Source of the DNA: Mycteria americana
Taxonomy: Eukaryota; Chordata; Aves; Ciconiiformes; Ciconiidae
Reading direction: 5' to 3'
NCBI RefSeq assembly: GCF_035582795.1
Contig: NC_134371.1
Span: 48,525,001-48,589,000 of the forward strand
Length of the DNA: 64,000 nucleotides
Shown: piece after piece, positions 26,055 through 49,474 of the stretch
Position numbering within the stretch: the stretch's first letter is position 1
Layout: each line of letters begins with the position of its first letter
Program-made: the position numbers and the translations under genes
The notes under the pieces: model-generated
Databases searched by the model: none
What the model was told of the DNA's origin: nothing
What the model saw: only the letters and a program-made list of their open reading frames with translations

Positions 26055-27052
26055 CAATAATGCATTTAAAATGTTTATTATGGACTTTTTTTTTTTTTTT
26101 AAATTGTGGTTAAAAAGAATCCCCAGAGGATATTTAAAGCATAAAAACTACTTTAAAGGTTCTACCAACAAGTTGATTTATAATCAATAAAAATAAAAAT
26201 AATGAACATCACATCTGAGCAAGCACTCCATCATCACCCTACTCTTAGTGCCAGGTTAGTGCAGTAACCTCCGGCCTGCATTCACAGAGTTATTGCATCT
26301 GTTGGAACACCACAGGCTATCCTGATGAAGGCTGGAACATCAACACAGATTTCCAGCTTTCACTCTGAATTTCTCCCTTTGTATACTTAGGTGAGAATGT
26401 TAACATTCTTACAATAGTTTTATATAAGCAACAGAACACACATTTCTGTTATTAAATCAGCCTTCTAAAAATATAAAAATATTTCATATTGTCAAAGTGT
26501 CTTTCAATCATACTTCAATCTTCACAGTTTTAATAAGGAATATCTAATTAGAACCATCACTTTAGAACTATGATGTGTATTCAGCTGATTTCATGTAAAT
26601 AGACAAACAGTTAAAAACATATATACTAAGATTAAATATAGTCAAATTGCAAAAACATACAATCTGACAATGTTGTCATGTGCTCTTTCAAAGAGTGCAT
26701 AGGACATATTTCTGCAGCAGTCAATACAGTAAATTCTTTTGATGCAATCCTAGTCAAAGCTGTAAACATTCCTAATTGCAGTTGCTTGGAAACTTTTTGT
26801 TCCTTTCAAGTTTTTATTAGCAAGTTGCACTGGGCATTCCCCTGCCATTTTTTTTTCTTTTCCCATCAGTTACAGACAGTATCATCATCCACCTTTAACC
26901 CCTCTGGCTGTTCAAAACTACTCATAAGCGTTTCTTCAATAAATTCAGGGTAGTAATCCTTTCCTTGCAGTGCACAATGACACTTTCCACATGCCACTGT
27001 TAGCAAGGCCCCCACTGTGTGATCTTGAGAAGCAGGTTGATGAGGAAGTCTG
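26055..27052 (-). other. SLC35A3: SLC35A3 3'UTR
   Basis: Begins after the stop codon TAG at 27053-27055. A minus-strand AATAAA at 26074-26079 is followed about 20 bases later by the GT-rich ATTATTGTTGTTTGTAAC, a good cleavage context. A proximal AATAAA lies at 26813-26818. Confidence 0.6.
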
Positions 27053-36263
<9,211 letters not shown>

Positions 36264-39200
36264 TTAAAAGGTAATATTGCAAAAAGATGTTTCCCTTGGG
36301 AATCAGCATATTAAAAAAAGTTATCCAGGAAGCTCAGGCAAAGGAAAACAACAAACCTAATCTGATATTTAAAAAGAAAAAGGAGATTAACACTTTAAAA
36401 ATGTTTTTCAAATACATGATTACAAACAGGGAAGCATATCAGAATATTAGAAGTGATAACTAATAGAGAAATGAAATATTTCTTATCTGTAATAATAATA
36501 AAGTAAAATAAGGACTATTAGCTGATAATTAGCTTTCCAATAACTGGTTTCACAAAAGAAATCTCCCAAGTTAAATCAATCACGGATTTCTTTATGTAGG
36601 TGAAGGCTCAGAATGCATTTTCAAAGTGAAAAAGCCCCACACTGTGGTACTGCAGAATGCCCAGTACCCCTGCTGCAATAAGCTATTCCCAGAATGAAGA
36701 GATCTTCTCATTCTTCCACCTCTCCAAAGTTTTTTGGGTTGCAGTCTCTGCCTTGCCAGACGACACAGTGCCAGCACAAGATCGGGTGAGGGTTGGGCTG
36801 CTTTAAATGAAAATGAGAAGTATGCCTGACGCTGAAGGAAAAGGAGAGTTGTGGGAAAGCAGGGTTGGATAGGAAGACGTGGGATGGAGGAGCTGCAGGG
36901 GAGACAGCACTAAACTTGTCCTGCTGATTATCCTGGTCAGAAAAAATTAGTTGAATATAGATGACTAGGTGACTGCACCTACTTTCTCATACTGCACTGA
37001 CTACCACAAACCTTACATTAGTAAAGCTGGATCATCCTCATCTCTACCATGAAATTTCACCATGCTGATGTGGTTTTCTTTGCCCTTTGTCACCAATTAA
37101 AGCATTAACTTAGTGCAGGAGACTAATAGAGAAAGCGATTCTCATTTTGCAAGCACAATATATTTCAAGGAAATTAAAAAATGCATCACTGCTATACAGA
37201 GTATTATATAATTTTCTGCTATTCTTCATATTAAGAACAATTTCCATGTGCACAGATACTAATGCTTTCTATTAAAAAAAATTAACTACTACTGCCTTCA
37301 CTGCCCACATATTCAAAAACAGAGCAGTGTTTTACAATGCCAAAGTAAAATCAAATCAGTAATTAAAAGTTAACAAATTATGTTTTCAAGCAAAAGAAAA
37401 ACAGTAACAAATCAAGACAATGAATGTGGTTTTCACTTTTAGAAGTCCAGAGATGGCATAAGCAGTACTTGTTGGATGCACACAGCAGAGCTGTCCCTAT
37501 GCACTTTTTACACCTACAGGCACATAAGTTTTGACTCATTAACTATCTAGTTTTGTACACACTGCTGAAGGATGTGCTGGTACCTCTAAATATTTGTAGC
37601 TGAAACTGAAGCAGTTTCTTGCTGACTGCATTTCTCTAGCTCAAGATGCATTTCATAACAATTTTTGTTGCTAGTTTTTCAGAGATCTGGAGAGCTGTAC
37701 TATTCAAGTATTTCCGACTTGCCTTTGTCTTCTCTCTAAGCATTAACAGATTTTCTCCAGTCAAGTATTAAAAGTCAAATGAATACCTATATGGCATGGA
37801 TACTTAAGAGACATTGCAGTAACCTGCAAACAAATAAGAATTGCCAATAGCCACAGAGATATGAAGGACATACTTGTATCCTACACAATACAATTGTTTA
37901 CCTCAAGAATCATATGGCTGTAAAAGTATTTGTAAAACCATATTGGCAAAGGAGGAAGAAAAAGATGCGAGGATGCAGAAACTGAGGAAGAAATACACAA
38001 AGATTCCTTTAAGGAATCTTAATAGAAGATACTTTTGTATGATGAACTATGATCTCATTTAACATGCTGAAGAAACAAATACTAAAGATGCAACTGCACT
38101 GGACAATATAAATCAGATAGAAATGTAAAAGCACAAAGGAGAAGAAAGCTGCAGACAACATTCAAGACTTGCTAACTTTGTCCACAGGTGCTGGTGGAAT
38201 AACCCTTTATATGAGGATGTTAACTGTGGAATTATGCATCCCCAACAACAAAATGGAGAAGATCAATTAGTCAAAAAGGAACATCTTTGAAGAACAGATT
38301 TGCTGTAGCTGAGAACAAGGAGGAGAAACAGAAGAACAGTTCCCATGAAGGGATGAAGAGGGGACATGCAAAGTCAGAGATCATACTCTCTGGAGAAATA
38401 CCAGCAGCATAGAGAAGATAGAGTGAGAAAAAGGGAAAGCAAGGGGGGGGAAAAAAAATCCACTGAGAAAAAAATAATACAGAACTGAACTTCCTGAAAA
38501 GGTCTGCCTATGCTACTGGAGAAAACTGACATTGCAGAACGCACGTTTATATGAGCCAACGTGCACAAACGATTTCTTCCACCTTTTCCATCTACCTCAT
38601 TTTTTAGTATTGAGACCTGACAATCTGGAAACACAAAGAGCAATATATAGTTAAGATGAACAACACTAGATTTCATGAAAGCACACTTAGAGATAAATAA
38701 GTTTTTAAACTTTTTGGGTTTCAGTTTTCAAAATGTTTCTGAACAAAATACAGATAATGGGAACACACATCTCTCCTAAACTCGGACCCAAATTTCTGCA
38801 TTCTGTGAGCCTGTGAAGTGACAAAGGGCTTTGCAAATGTTCAAAATTCTCAGAGATCAATTCCTTAACCTCCAAAATAGGTCACAATACCAGAAAATAA
38901 CGGTCACATGAATTTCTTGCTGAAATACAACCATCTATTTACTAAGACTGTATTACTTAAAATATAATTTTAAAAGTCAATCACTAATATCTTGTTTATG
39001 AGCAAGTACTAAAGCATTCAGCATGAAAACATACCAACAAGCACAACAGTTTAATAAGCCCATCAGCAAAGCCATAAGGAATACATACCACAATAATATC
39101 TTGAACTACAGTCTGGTCTTCATTAGTAGTCATTATAAGAAAGGGAACTTTCCCCAGACAATGTGTCTCAAAAAGGTGTCAGTAGCAGGAAACATTTCTT

Positions 39201-39922
39201 TACCATAATTCACTAAAGCAGTTTCAGAGTTTCCAAAATTCACACAAAATGGACTTTAAGAGTCCAGTGTGATAACTGAAGTAAGGATATTTGTTAGAAG
39301 TTGTCCTGTCAGTGGTCACCAAGACAGGCTTGTAGAGAACAAGTGTGTGAAGTTTCACACTGTACTTACAAATAGTTGGTTCACAGAGCAGGAACTAGAG
39401 TCCTGAAACTTATGGTATGCCAGTAAAGTAACCACGCTCTACTAAGCACACATAATGTCTTATCAGCTCTCCTGGTCCCTCTTCCTTTCTTTTAAGACGA
39501 CCTGCATAATCAGTTTGTAGAACTTGGCGCAAACTGTGGGCTGGATCCAGAAAAGGAGCCAAGTACTGAACTTCAAACAGTTGAACTGTCTTCAACTGCA
39601 GTTTCACAGCATGTTTAGATTTACAGATTACTACCAGAGGTGTAATCACTCTCTTCTAGCCATGGGTTCCTGCTACCCTCACTGCAACAGACTTGGCAGT
39701 CATATATGAACTATTGTCATCAGTAACAGCCCACGCTTTGTCTTAAACCAATAATGAAATGAAAGTTCCCAATGCATTTCATGCACAGAGTTACAACCAG
39801 GCTTAAATTTCTTACTAGGCTTTGGACAGACTACTCAGTACTCTGCAGGACGCATCTGTTCCAAAAATCAGATTTAGGTTTGCTAATTCAAAGACTGGAA
39901 GTTGAGTGGTCACATTAACTCA

Positions 39923-40005
39923 ATGACTTTTGAACTGTATCTTATAGTGAGAGGTGCTAAGTACCTGCAGCTCATTGACTATAATGTAGCCTGTCACATC
40001 TGTTA
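39923..40005 (-). repeat. Inverted repeat pair, copy A
   Basis: In reverse complement this matches 41789-41870 at all but about 6 or 7 of 82 positions (about 92% by eye). The core TCAATGAGCTGCAGGTACTT plus AGCACCTCTCA resembles the amniote-wide retroposon phrase CAATGGGAGCTGCAGGTGCT. Confidence 0.75.
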
Positions 40006-41788
40006 ACTCAGTGACTAGGCTCATTATGCTTTTCTTTTATTAGTCTAGGTAAAAAAAAAAAGTAAACCACTTCCACATAGTTTATTCAGTATACCATGTA
40101 GACACACCCTACAGCCAGCAATACAGAAGGCAAGTGAAGAGGTTAAAGGTAGCTCTATATGGGAAATCAACATGCAGTAAGCCAAGACAGCATTTACAGC
40201 CATGTAACATTCGACTTCAGTACACACAGGTGGATAAAATGCAGATGGATACTACGTGAAGAGTTGTTCTCCTTAAAAGTATAAAGGAAGAGGACACTGG
40301 AAAGGTTTTACAGACTCAGAAAACAAAACAATCTATACGGGAACTAATACCTTCAACTCAAAGTATCATACTGTGCAAAGTCTGAAAAATACCTGTTCAA
40401 AGGAAGCAGATTTTTTTAAAGTGGAAAATCACATATTTCCATTTCATAATATTCATTCAGACAAAATGAATAAATTTCTGACTTGCAGATTTTCATCTCC
40501 CTTAGTAATTTCTCCACCACAGGCTAAACTGTCGTATTTTACATTTTATTTTTATATCGTCCTTACACTTTCCCTCCTAAAATACTGGTAAATCCTAATG
40601 TTTGCAGATGAAATGCATTAGGCCAAAAAAACATAATCAGTTTGACTTAATGAACGGTAAACATACCATATATATTTTATTTTCCTCTATCCATTCTTAG
40701 CAAAACTCACTAATATTAATCAGGATTTACTACCTAAGCAACAAGAAGATTATTACAGGACTTTTCTTAACCTTAAGATTTTGTCTTTTAAAGATCTGAG
40801 GGTATAAACTTTTGAGCTTCTCAGCTGCTAAATAGCTACAATAACAGAATATTGTGCAAAATTAAGGATTAGTTTATGAATTTATGCTATTCTTGAGTTT
40901 GTAGGTGGTCTCAATCTGACAGAATTACTTTAGTTTGAATTATCTAAAACACTAAAAAAAAAAAGAGAACTCTAGAAGGAAATGTGACTAATTTATTTTA
41001 AATACTCTTTAGTTAAACTCAGAGACTAGAGACTGTCTTGAGACATTTTCTAAAGATGGTTGGAGTTATACTGCATATTGTGGAGATCCTTCTAGCAAGC
41101 ATGGCCTAACACCATCTGCAAGAACAAAAAAGCAGAGGCAACTCCACAGATCCAGGCACTCCCAAAATTTCACACCATGCTGATACAAATATATTAAAGT
41201 GAGCACAGAACTGTTAAGACTCAACTTTGTCTAACATCAAGTATCTAGTTGATTAGCATGTTTTAGACCCATTGAAATTTTAAGGTTGGGGTGCCTTACA
41301 TTTTCACATATTATTTTATAAATAAAAAAGATGATAGTTCATGCAGAAATGATCCAAATTTTGTTTATTTGTCTCTGCATTTCTCCTGCATCAATTATAT
41401 TGAAAGTTCTTTCAGTATTGCAAACTATCCAGTAGTCTGCATTATATTTCATTAATTCAGTCTGAATTACTAAGAAAGCTTTTCTTACAGCCACTACAGC
41501 TGGCTCACTTTTTATTATATTAATTAAATTTAATTTTCCTTAAATTCTGAAACTTCAAGAGAATATCAGAGAAAACTTGGAAAAAAGAAATTGGCATCCA
41601 AAAAAACCCAAGCACCCAACACTATCTCAAGAAGTAGCTAACACAACAAAAAAAAGCAATTAACAATGGATTCCAGTAAGTCACATAATGAAAAAGCAGG
41701 TTAAATTCACAGATTAAAACAACAACATGCTCTCTGTCAAATGACTGAGCAATCCACAGTAAAAGTCATGCATGCAATTGCTACCAGG

Positions 41789-41870
41789 TAACAGATGTGA
41801 CAGGCTACATTACAGTCAATGAGTTGCAGGTACTTTGCACCTCTCACTGTAAGATACAATTAAAAAGTCA
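41789..41870 (+). repeat. Inverted repeat pair, copy B
   Basis: Partner of 39923-40005 in opposite orientation, 1.8 kb away. Shared non-consensus flanks (ACAGATGTGACAGGCTACAT on one side, TAAGATACA on the other) mark the two as closely related copies. Confidence 0.75.
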
Positions 41871-43149
41871 CTTAAAATAGTTTTGGGGTACCTATGGTCA
41901 TAATGTCTATAAATCTAATCTAAAGGTCCATTTACCACTTGCCATGGACACATCCAAGTCCATATAGAACAAGTCCATACAGATAAAATGAGAGGAATTC
42001 ATGACAGAGGGAAGGTAAAATGTACCGCTGGTTTAGGCTCCTATCCTGCAATTTATACCTCACTGGCAGAGCCTAGGATTCTACACAGGCGCAAAAGCAA
42101 AGGCCTTCCTAGGTGATGGCCTAAGGATGCACCGTATCGAAAACAGACATATACAGAGTAACAGAAAAGGGTGAAATGAGGCCTTTCCAACAGGCTACAG
42201 AGTTAATGTTTGTATTAATTTCTACCCATTTACCAAAAGATTTGGCGTGAAAATAACTTCTACTGGCAACTATTTCTTTACTCCTCCCTACTCTGTCACA
42301 AAGACAGTTAAATTAAAGAAAAAAAATTATTAACTACTATTATGCTTCCAGTCTTCACAGTGATGGCATTATGTGAATTACATTCCTTCCAGCCTGGCTG
42401 TGAAATGTTTTCACTACTGACAGTCTTTTAGAGTAAAAAGCCAAGTTACTCCAAAAAGGAGTTATTGCTAGTTCTTATTCCATTTTGTGGTTAACGAGTT
42501 TAAGCCCGCTTAACCAAGCAAAAGGCACTTGCACATTAGTTAAAATACAAAGCCGAACAGAAGCAGACAACCAGCCTCTTAAAACTGCAAAAGGAAAAGT
42601 TTAAGTTTTGTGTGCCAGTACACCAAGTTCTATGTCTGGGATCTGCCCGAAAATAAATGCTGATTGAGTCGGCCTTACAGAAGGAAAAACAGAGTGGAAA
42701 GTAAAGTAGACTATTTCATTTCAGTGGAACAGGTATGGACACACTTCCTGGGCATTTGCTTTGAAATCAAGATAGCAGATTAAAGAAACAGGATTGTGTT
42801 CTCATATTTGTCAGATGAAATATGAACCCAGTGCTGATGCTACACCTATACAAATATAATAAGCTGGCAATGAAGAGGAAAAGCACAATTGGAAGGTGGA
42901 GCAAGAGCTAGCTCACAGAACCTGAAGAACCTATTTTTACAAGACTTCCTTCTATGCTTTCCCATGCGCGTTGCCCTCTTCTTCCCTGTGTTGGATAACA
43001 CACAAGTAACATGATACTTTCTGTAACAAAACTACAATCCTCAGAGGAAAGTTCTATTCCATAAGTCTTCTTTCTATTGGACCCAATATAGCCTTCTTTA
43101 CCAAAAGTAGTATCCAATACAACAAATAGTTTATATATAGAAGAAACGG

Positions 43150-43948
43150 ATGGAAAGAACCTCGTGAAGTTCAACAAGGCCAAGTGCAAACTCCTGGACA
43201 TGGGCCGGGGCAATCCCCAATATCAATACAGACTGGGGGATGAATGGATTGAGAGCAGCCCTGTGGAGAAGGACTTGGTGGTACTGGTGGATGAAAAATT
43301 GGACAGGAGCCTGCAATGCGTGCTTGCAGCCCAGAAAGCCAACCATATCCTGGGCTGCATCAAAAGAAACACGGCCAGCAGGTCGAGGGAGGTGATTCTC
43401 CCCCTCTACTCTGCTCTGATGAGACCCCACCTGGAATACCACATGCAGATCTGGGGCCCCCAGCACAAGAAAGACATGGCCCTGTTACAGCAGGCCCCGA
43501 GGAGGGCCACAAAAACACTCCGAGGGATGGAACACCTCTCCTATGAAGAAAGACTGAAAGAGTTGGGGTTGTTCAGACTGGAGAAGAGAAGGCTCTGGGG
43601 AGACCTTATCGTGGCTTTTCAATATATAAAGGGGGCTTTTAAGAAAGACAGAGACTTTTACCAGGGCCTGTAGTGTCAGGACAAGGGGCAACAGTTTTAA
43701 ACTTAAAGAGGGTAGATTTCGATTGGATGCAAGGAAGAAATTTTTTATGATGAGGGTAGCGAGACACTGGAACAGGTTGCCCAGAGAAGCTGTGGAAGCT
43801 CCATCATTGTAAGTGCTCAAAGTCAGGTTGGACAGGGCTTTGCACAACCTGGTCTAGTGAAAGATGCCCCTGCCCATGGCATAGGGGTTGGAACTAGATG
43901 ACCTTTAAAGGCCCCTTCCAACCCAAACCATTCTATGATTCTTTGATA
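43150..43948 (+). mobile_element. CR1 LINE, 5'-truncated, with 3' end
   Basis: The frame at 43164-43673 reads 169 codons typical of the C-terminal end of the CR1 ORF2 (after the reverse transcriptase core): FNKAKCKLLDMG, SPVEKDLVVLVDEKLD, ANHILGCIKRN, YSALMRPHLEY and YEERLKELGLFRLEKRRLWGD. It ends in TAG at 43671-43673, followed by the CR1 3'UTR phrase CACTGGAACAGGTTGCCCAG and the 3' terminus ATTCTATGATTCTTTGAT at about 43931-43948. Endonuclease and RT catalytic parts are missing, so the copy is dead, although this frame is still open. Sense orientation is opposite to SLC35A3. Confidence 0.93.
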
Positions 43949-46900
43949 AATATCCCAAATGGTACTCAGGGTGCATAGACCTTTCTGAATCTAGTAAGTG
44001 CTGCTGAACTGGGTTATGAACAAGATTTTACATACATATAATTTTAACTGCCAAATTTGGACTGCTATCATTCAACAATGCAGTTCTTTCTCCTCCCGAT
44101 ATGTAATCATTCATGTCTGTGTAATTTTTTTTTTATAGCCCATAATGTTAAACATTTCTAATAATCTTAAACCTTGTATTTCTCACTTTAAAATGTCACT
44201 ATTAATGTATTCCATCTTCCTCATACTCAATACAGGTTTCTTCTTTGTTCCCTCCCATAAGCTATCTATACTTGTCAGCTGTTCCTCCCCCAATACACAG
44301 CACTTTTCAACTAAACCACTGCAAATCACTTAATAATTTTTAAACTTACCTTGCTCTTCCTTTTCAGTTTGTTACTCATTCTTCTCGCTGGATACATTAT
44401 AATGTGTATTAAGTACACTATGGAAAAAATAAACTATGTTTTTCTTAGAGCTTGAATTCTTCTTCAGAAGCGTTATTAAAAGCAAATCCTCTAGCAAAGT
44501 TTTTTCCTTACTCTTCTAGCAGAAACTGAGTGACAAAGATTTTTTTTTTTTTTTACATGAAGGTTTCCTTCAGGCAGTATTTCCAACTTCTCCATTTACA
44601 TTAAAAGAATTTTTAACTGGTGAAAAACATTAAAAACATCACTGCATTCAAATAATATTTTCATGACGAGAATATCAAGCACAATACAGTAGAACACTGG
44701 TGGACCTTGCTCCTGCAATGTCATCTAGCTCCCTAGCCACAACCCTATCTTGGCCTTTTTAAAATTATGCAGATACTTTTTAGCACTGGCAACTGCACTT
44801 AATAGAGCAGTTACACATTAAATTGTAATTGCTAAAGATCAACCAGTGATTTCTTTTCAACTTTGCTCCAAAAACCTAGGCTTTTGCCTAGGCTGTATTC
44901 ACTGGCCTCTCACTCAACCAGGAAATTCCCCCACTGCCAAGTCTAACAAAGGGAATGCATTTACATATTAACTAACATCTAATTTCAGACAACGCTATAA
45001 ATTGCTTAGGACTCAGGTAAGGTTTTCTTACACGTTGACAGAAAACCTAGCAGAAAGGGAACTTAATACTGCTGAGTTTTTTGATGATCTCACAAAGGCT
45101 TTTTGTTCGTTTTGTTTCTTTTGGGGGGGGAGAAATCACCATTCTAATCTATCTATCAGCCAGGAAAAGTTGGGCATTGTGAATCTTAAATGTGAATTTT
45201 GTGGCTAAATACTCTTTAAGCCCACCCCACCCCCTTTATCCTTTACACCAAACCTAAGAGTCCACAGATAAGATTTCTTTGACTGATGAGAATTTTCTTT
45301 GATGAATATTAAAGAAATCACATATTGAGTAGAAATATTCAGCATTCAGGAAATTCAGGCCCTCATTGAGCTAAATCTAGCACCAGTATTTCTTGTAAGA
45401 TGAAGACTTCAACTATGTGCACAGTAGTGCAATAGTTTTATATTGACATAACAGTCATTAAGCCAAACTCTGCCTGCCAGCATAGAAATTTGATACAACC
45501 TGCCTTAACTGCCTCTCTCTTTTTCAAACAGTACATACACTGTGTTCATTGTATAGATCACAGTATAGAAAGAACCTAGTAGTCACATTCAGATTCTGTG
45601 AGCAAGGAGGCATTCAGTTCTCAGTTTTAGTTCAAATGCCCATCGCTCCTCAAGCATAGAGGAGTGCAATGCCATGAACTGAAGCATTGCCCGAATGCAA
45701 CTCCTGCAGATGTATCAAGCAAATGAAAGAGCTTGATTTAAGGTGCTGAAAGACTGAACATTGAATGTAGCCGGGGTTCAGCTACAGCTTACGCTTATGC
45801 TGTTCATGAATTACTAATCAAGTCTGGGTGCTGGAGGCAATGCAGCCACCCTCGGTCAAGGTGACCTAGTTTGAGTAGAGTAACACAAACTAGATACTAC
45901 AGTGAAAATAAATCTGTAGACACCTACTGCAGAAAGCTAGTAATTACAAATAGACACCTGAACAGTGTACTGAAGGGGTATGAACATAAGACAAGAAGAT
46001 TCAAAAATTCAATGGGAAAATCATGAACTCATAACCATCTCACATTATTATGCTAGATCCTAAGAGGTACAGATCTTAAGAATCTCTCCTCCCCTCTAGA
46101 GACACCCTCTATTGATGTGATCCAGCTGTGCAGCCTCCTGCGTGCCAATGAAGGCATGGAGCCTGTGCAAGCAGCATGCATATGGGTATGAACTGAAGTA
46201 ACTGGTGAAGAATAAGCCCAGGTGGCAAGCAATTGAAGAATAACAAGAGAAGAACAACTATATCTAGCAAGCCTGCTCCAAAGATCAAGCATGCATTGCC
46301 CTCACTTAACACTACCAAATCTGGAGCTGTTCTAAGCAGACACATGTGATTTGATTTCCGTAGGTACCTGGTTCAGACGATGCCTGCCTTTTTCTTGTTA
46401 TTGCAAACAGCAGCATAACTAGCATAAGGAATTAGGCTGTGTAGGCAGCCTGTAGGATTATTAAAGACATAGAGTCACTCCTAACAATACATTGCTCTAA
46501 ATAAAGCACTTTTATACTTACTATCACCATAGTCTTTCCCCAAACCAGTATTTTTGCTACGCATTCTACTTCTACAAACCAGAACATCACACATCCCAAA
46601 CCAATGGTTCCTTATCTCCCAGAACTGTAATTGTCAATCACAAGTTCTCACAGTGCCTAACAATGTACAAGGGAATTATGAACTACAGTTTCTAAAGGAA
46701 GAGGTTATTGTAAATCAGTTTCTCCACAACTACCACTTCCCTCAAACTCACCCTGCAGCCTCTAAAGAAATTTGATGTTGCTTATTCTTTTATAAAAGAA
46801 AAGCACACGACAGAGCTAGAGTCTACTCTACCAAACTGTCTAAACAGCAACAGTTTTTGTGGAGCAGGTCCTGTGTCCTAACTTAACAGAGAACAGATGC

Positions 46901-47849
46901 ACAGGTCAGGCCCAACTCAGTCCACATACAAAGAGTTCAGATGAATCAAACGCAGTGCCTATGGAGAAAGGCAACCCCACAGATTTTGGGAGAAGCAGTC
47001 CATCACCTAACATTCATTCTAAACCCCATTTTGTCAGTCTGCATATATGTTCTTTGAAAAGCAAGGGTTGCCTTAGATCCCAACCCTCCTGTGTAGAGGC
47101 CACCGTGACAGATAAGCTTCCCTCTGTGGTGCTCACTCTGTTTTAAAGAGGTTTGTTGCATATGCTCTTTATGTCCCAAATAACACAACCTTCCATTGCA
47201 GAAAGCAGTCTCAGTCGCCTCCACCCAATCATTCCTTAAAAATCTTTTCTCTGGTATCCAAGTCTTTCTCACTCTGATTTAAAATATAATTTATAGGATT
47301 CAATAAAATGAAACAACTTGGAGTACCTTTTAGTGTTTATCTTTTACCTTCCAGGCTACTCCGTAATATGTATTATCTTATTATGTTCATTATCTCCACA
47401 TCTTCTGGTTTTCTGACTTAATCCATAAGCTTTATTATACTGCTAGAGCGTTTCTCACTTCAAAAACCCAGTACAAAATTGTGATGCCATGAAAATACTT
47501 ATAAAGTGTGCATTTCTGTTGACTTCACAGACACCACTACATCAAGCGTAGTGAGCATCAGCAGAGCACCAGCCGTACCTACACCGAGAATAAACCCAGT
47601 AAGTGAGCCACAACCTTAGCAACAATGACACAGCTGACCAGATCCATGTCCCTTCCCAACTTCACAGATAGCTGCTTCCCCACAGTAACTTCACCTTCAC
47701 CACTCCCCTCCCTCTTCCCCAGACCATTCCATTTACAGACATTTCTCTCAGTATCTATCTCCCCAAATCCCACTCTGCCCCTCCCCAGCCTGCTCCCACA
47801 GACCTGCTTCCCACCCCGTCCACCAACCTCAAACGTCTCCCCCTCCCAC

Positions 47850-48520
47850 ACCAAAGGCCTCCCTCAGGTTCTTCCCTCATCCATAACCCCTGCAGCGCTC
47901 CCTCCGGGGCAGCCTCAGCCGGGCTCTGCTCCTCCCGGTCCCAGCCCAGGCCTCCCACCTGCAGCTCCCGGCCGGCGGCCCAGCTCGCCCCTCGCTGCCG
48001 GCTCAGCTCCCACCAGCCACCCGGTGTTTCCGGGTGCCGCGGTCCCGTCCCGCAAAGGCTCCGGCTGCAGCCGTGGCCCCGCCCACTCCGTTCCCAGGGC
48101 CGCGGCAGGCAGCGCGCCCCGCCCGTCGCGGGCCCCAGAGCCGCCGCAGCGGGCCGCCGAGCGACAGCCTGCCGGTCTGAGAGCGGCCGGGCCGGGTTCT
48201 TGCCTGCTGGAGGCGGGCAGGGGTTAGCAGGGGCTACGGTGCGGGGGCCGCTGCATGAGGAAGAGCGATGCGGGGCAGGAAGGGCCCGCAGGGCTGTGGG
48301 GCGAACGCCTTGCGGCTGAAGCGGCGGCCGGGGCAGAGGGGTCCCTTTTCAAACGGGGCTTCCCGCACCGCCGCCCCCCGCCGCCCCGGCACTGGCTGGG
48401 GCCGCCCCGGCGGCCGTTGGGGAGGGCGGCGCGCGAGCGGCGGCGCGCGGGGCCGGCGCCACCACAGGCAGCGCCTGCCAGTGAGCGCTCTTCCGTCAGG
48501 GACGGAAGGACGGGGAGTGT
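47850..48520 (-). promoter_or_regulatory. SLC35A3: CpG island promoter and non-coding first exon of SLC35A3
   Basis: An abrupt GC- and CpG-rich island after 11 kb of AT-rich intron. A plausible donor on the minus strand, GCTGCAG|GTGGGAGG, places the end of a non-coding first exon at 47959. GC boxes (CCCCGCCC) lie at about 48076 and 48118. No TATA box was seen. Start site not determined; probably about 48050-48250. Plus-strand open frames here (47625-48227, 48268-48621) are CpG-island artefacts. Confidence 0.65.
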
Positions 48521-49474
48521 TTCACCGAAAAAAGGCTGTTAATAGGGGTGTTTCTGCAGTGAGCGACACGAGTATTTCGTATGAAATCCATGATAAATTT
48601 ATTAAAGAAGTGCAAGGCTAGTTCGAGTTAAGATCTAGACCTCTCAAAGAGGACCTTACTGCATATTCCAAAGAAACAAATTGTCCACCAGATTTTGCAG
48701 ATCGTATTTAGGCAAAACTCCTTTATGCGTCAATTACAGCTTCAGACACCGAGGCTGGTTTACTGATGGTTGGCAAAGGATAGTGTGTCCTGTACACAAA
48801 TCCAAACCGGGTGGAACCCTGGCCCCACTGAAGTTGGTAGCAGAACTTGAATGGAAATACATTGCGTCAATTACAATTGTAAACCATGGGAGACAAGCAT
48901 ACTAGTAACAAATGTAATTTCAATACTAGGCACGTGTTCAATAAGTTAATTAGAAGTATGCTTGAGGAGCATGCACTTTGTTAACACCAAACGCGCGTAG
49001 CCCATGGCTAACGCTGATGCAGGAGCTGTAGGAGCAGCAGTACAATGGGCACACCGCTACTAACAAGGTGCCTTTGTCACTGCACAAACAAGGCAGCTCT
49101 GGCAGCTCCAAAAGAGTTTGCTGCAAGATGCGGAACTGCTCCTGAACTCAAAAACAGGCCATGGTCTTTCTGTGACCACATTTACTGTACCTGCTTGCAG
49201 ATGTCAGCATCATTCTTGAAATTAAACTCGCAGATATAGCGAGTATCACAGGTTAGACTAAATATGTGAGAAAAGGAGGCAAGATACTATCAGTTTTATG
49301 AACTTAATTAAATTTCCATTCCTTCCCAAGGGAAAATGCATTGTTTTTCAGCAGCTTTTAGACTATCAGCCTAACCTGGGGGGCATTGCCTCATATGCTT
49401 CTCTACAGAACTCTAGGTATTTGCAATCAGTTTGAACAGCGTTCAGCACTTCTTTGCTCTGAGCTGTTTGGCTT
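48521..49474. other. Gap between SLC35A3 promoter and the 3' end of the repeat gene
   Basis: About 1 kb with no gene recognised. It contains the ancient repeat fragment at 48800-48880 and short open frames without recognisable product. Confidence 0.5.
48800..48880 (+). repeat. Ancient amniote retroposon fragment
   Basis: AACCCTGGCCCCACTGAAGT at about 48815 matches the CTGGCCCCATTGAAGTCAATGG phrase common in old amniote CR1/L3-like or SINE 3' ends. Strongly decayed; family uncertain. Confidence 0.5.

Noticed and set aside
36592-36777. 61-codon minus frame upstream of SLC35A3 coding exon 1
   Set aside because: No splice sites or known extension of SLC35A3; the ATG at 36213-36215 follows a good acceptor.
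43131-43847. Minus-strand frames of 111 and 120 codons
   Set aside because: Antisense shadows of the CR1 ORF2 fragment.
47625-48227. 200-codon plus-strand frame rich in Pro/Ser/Arg
   Set aside because: Lies in and next to the SLC35A3 CpG island; composition is explained by GC content, with no domain and no splice or start context.
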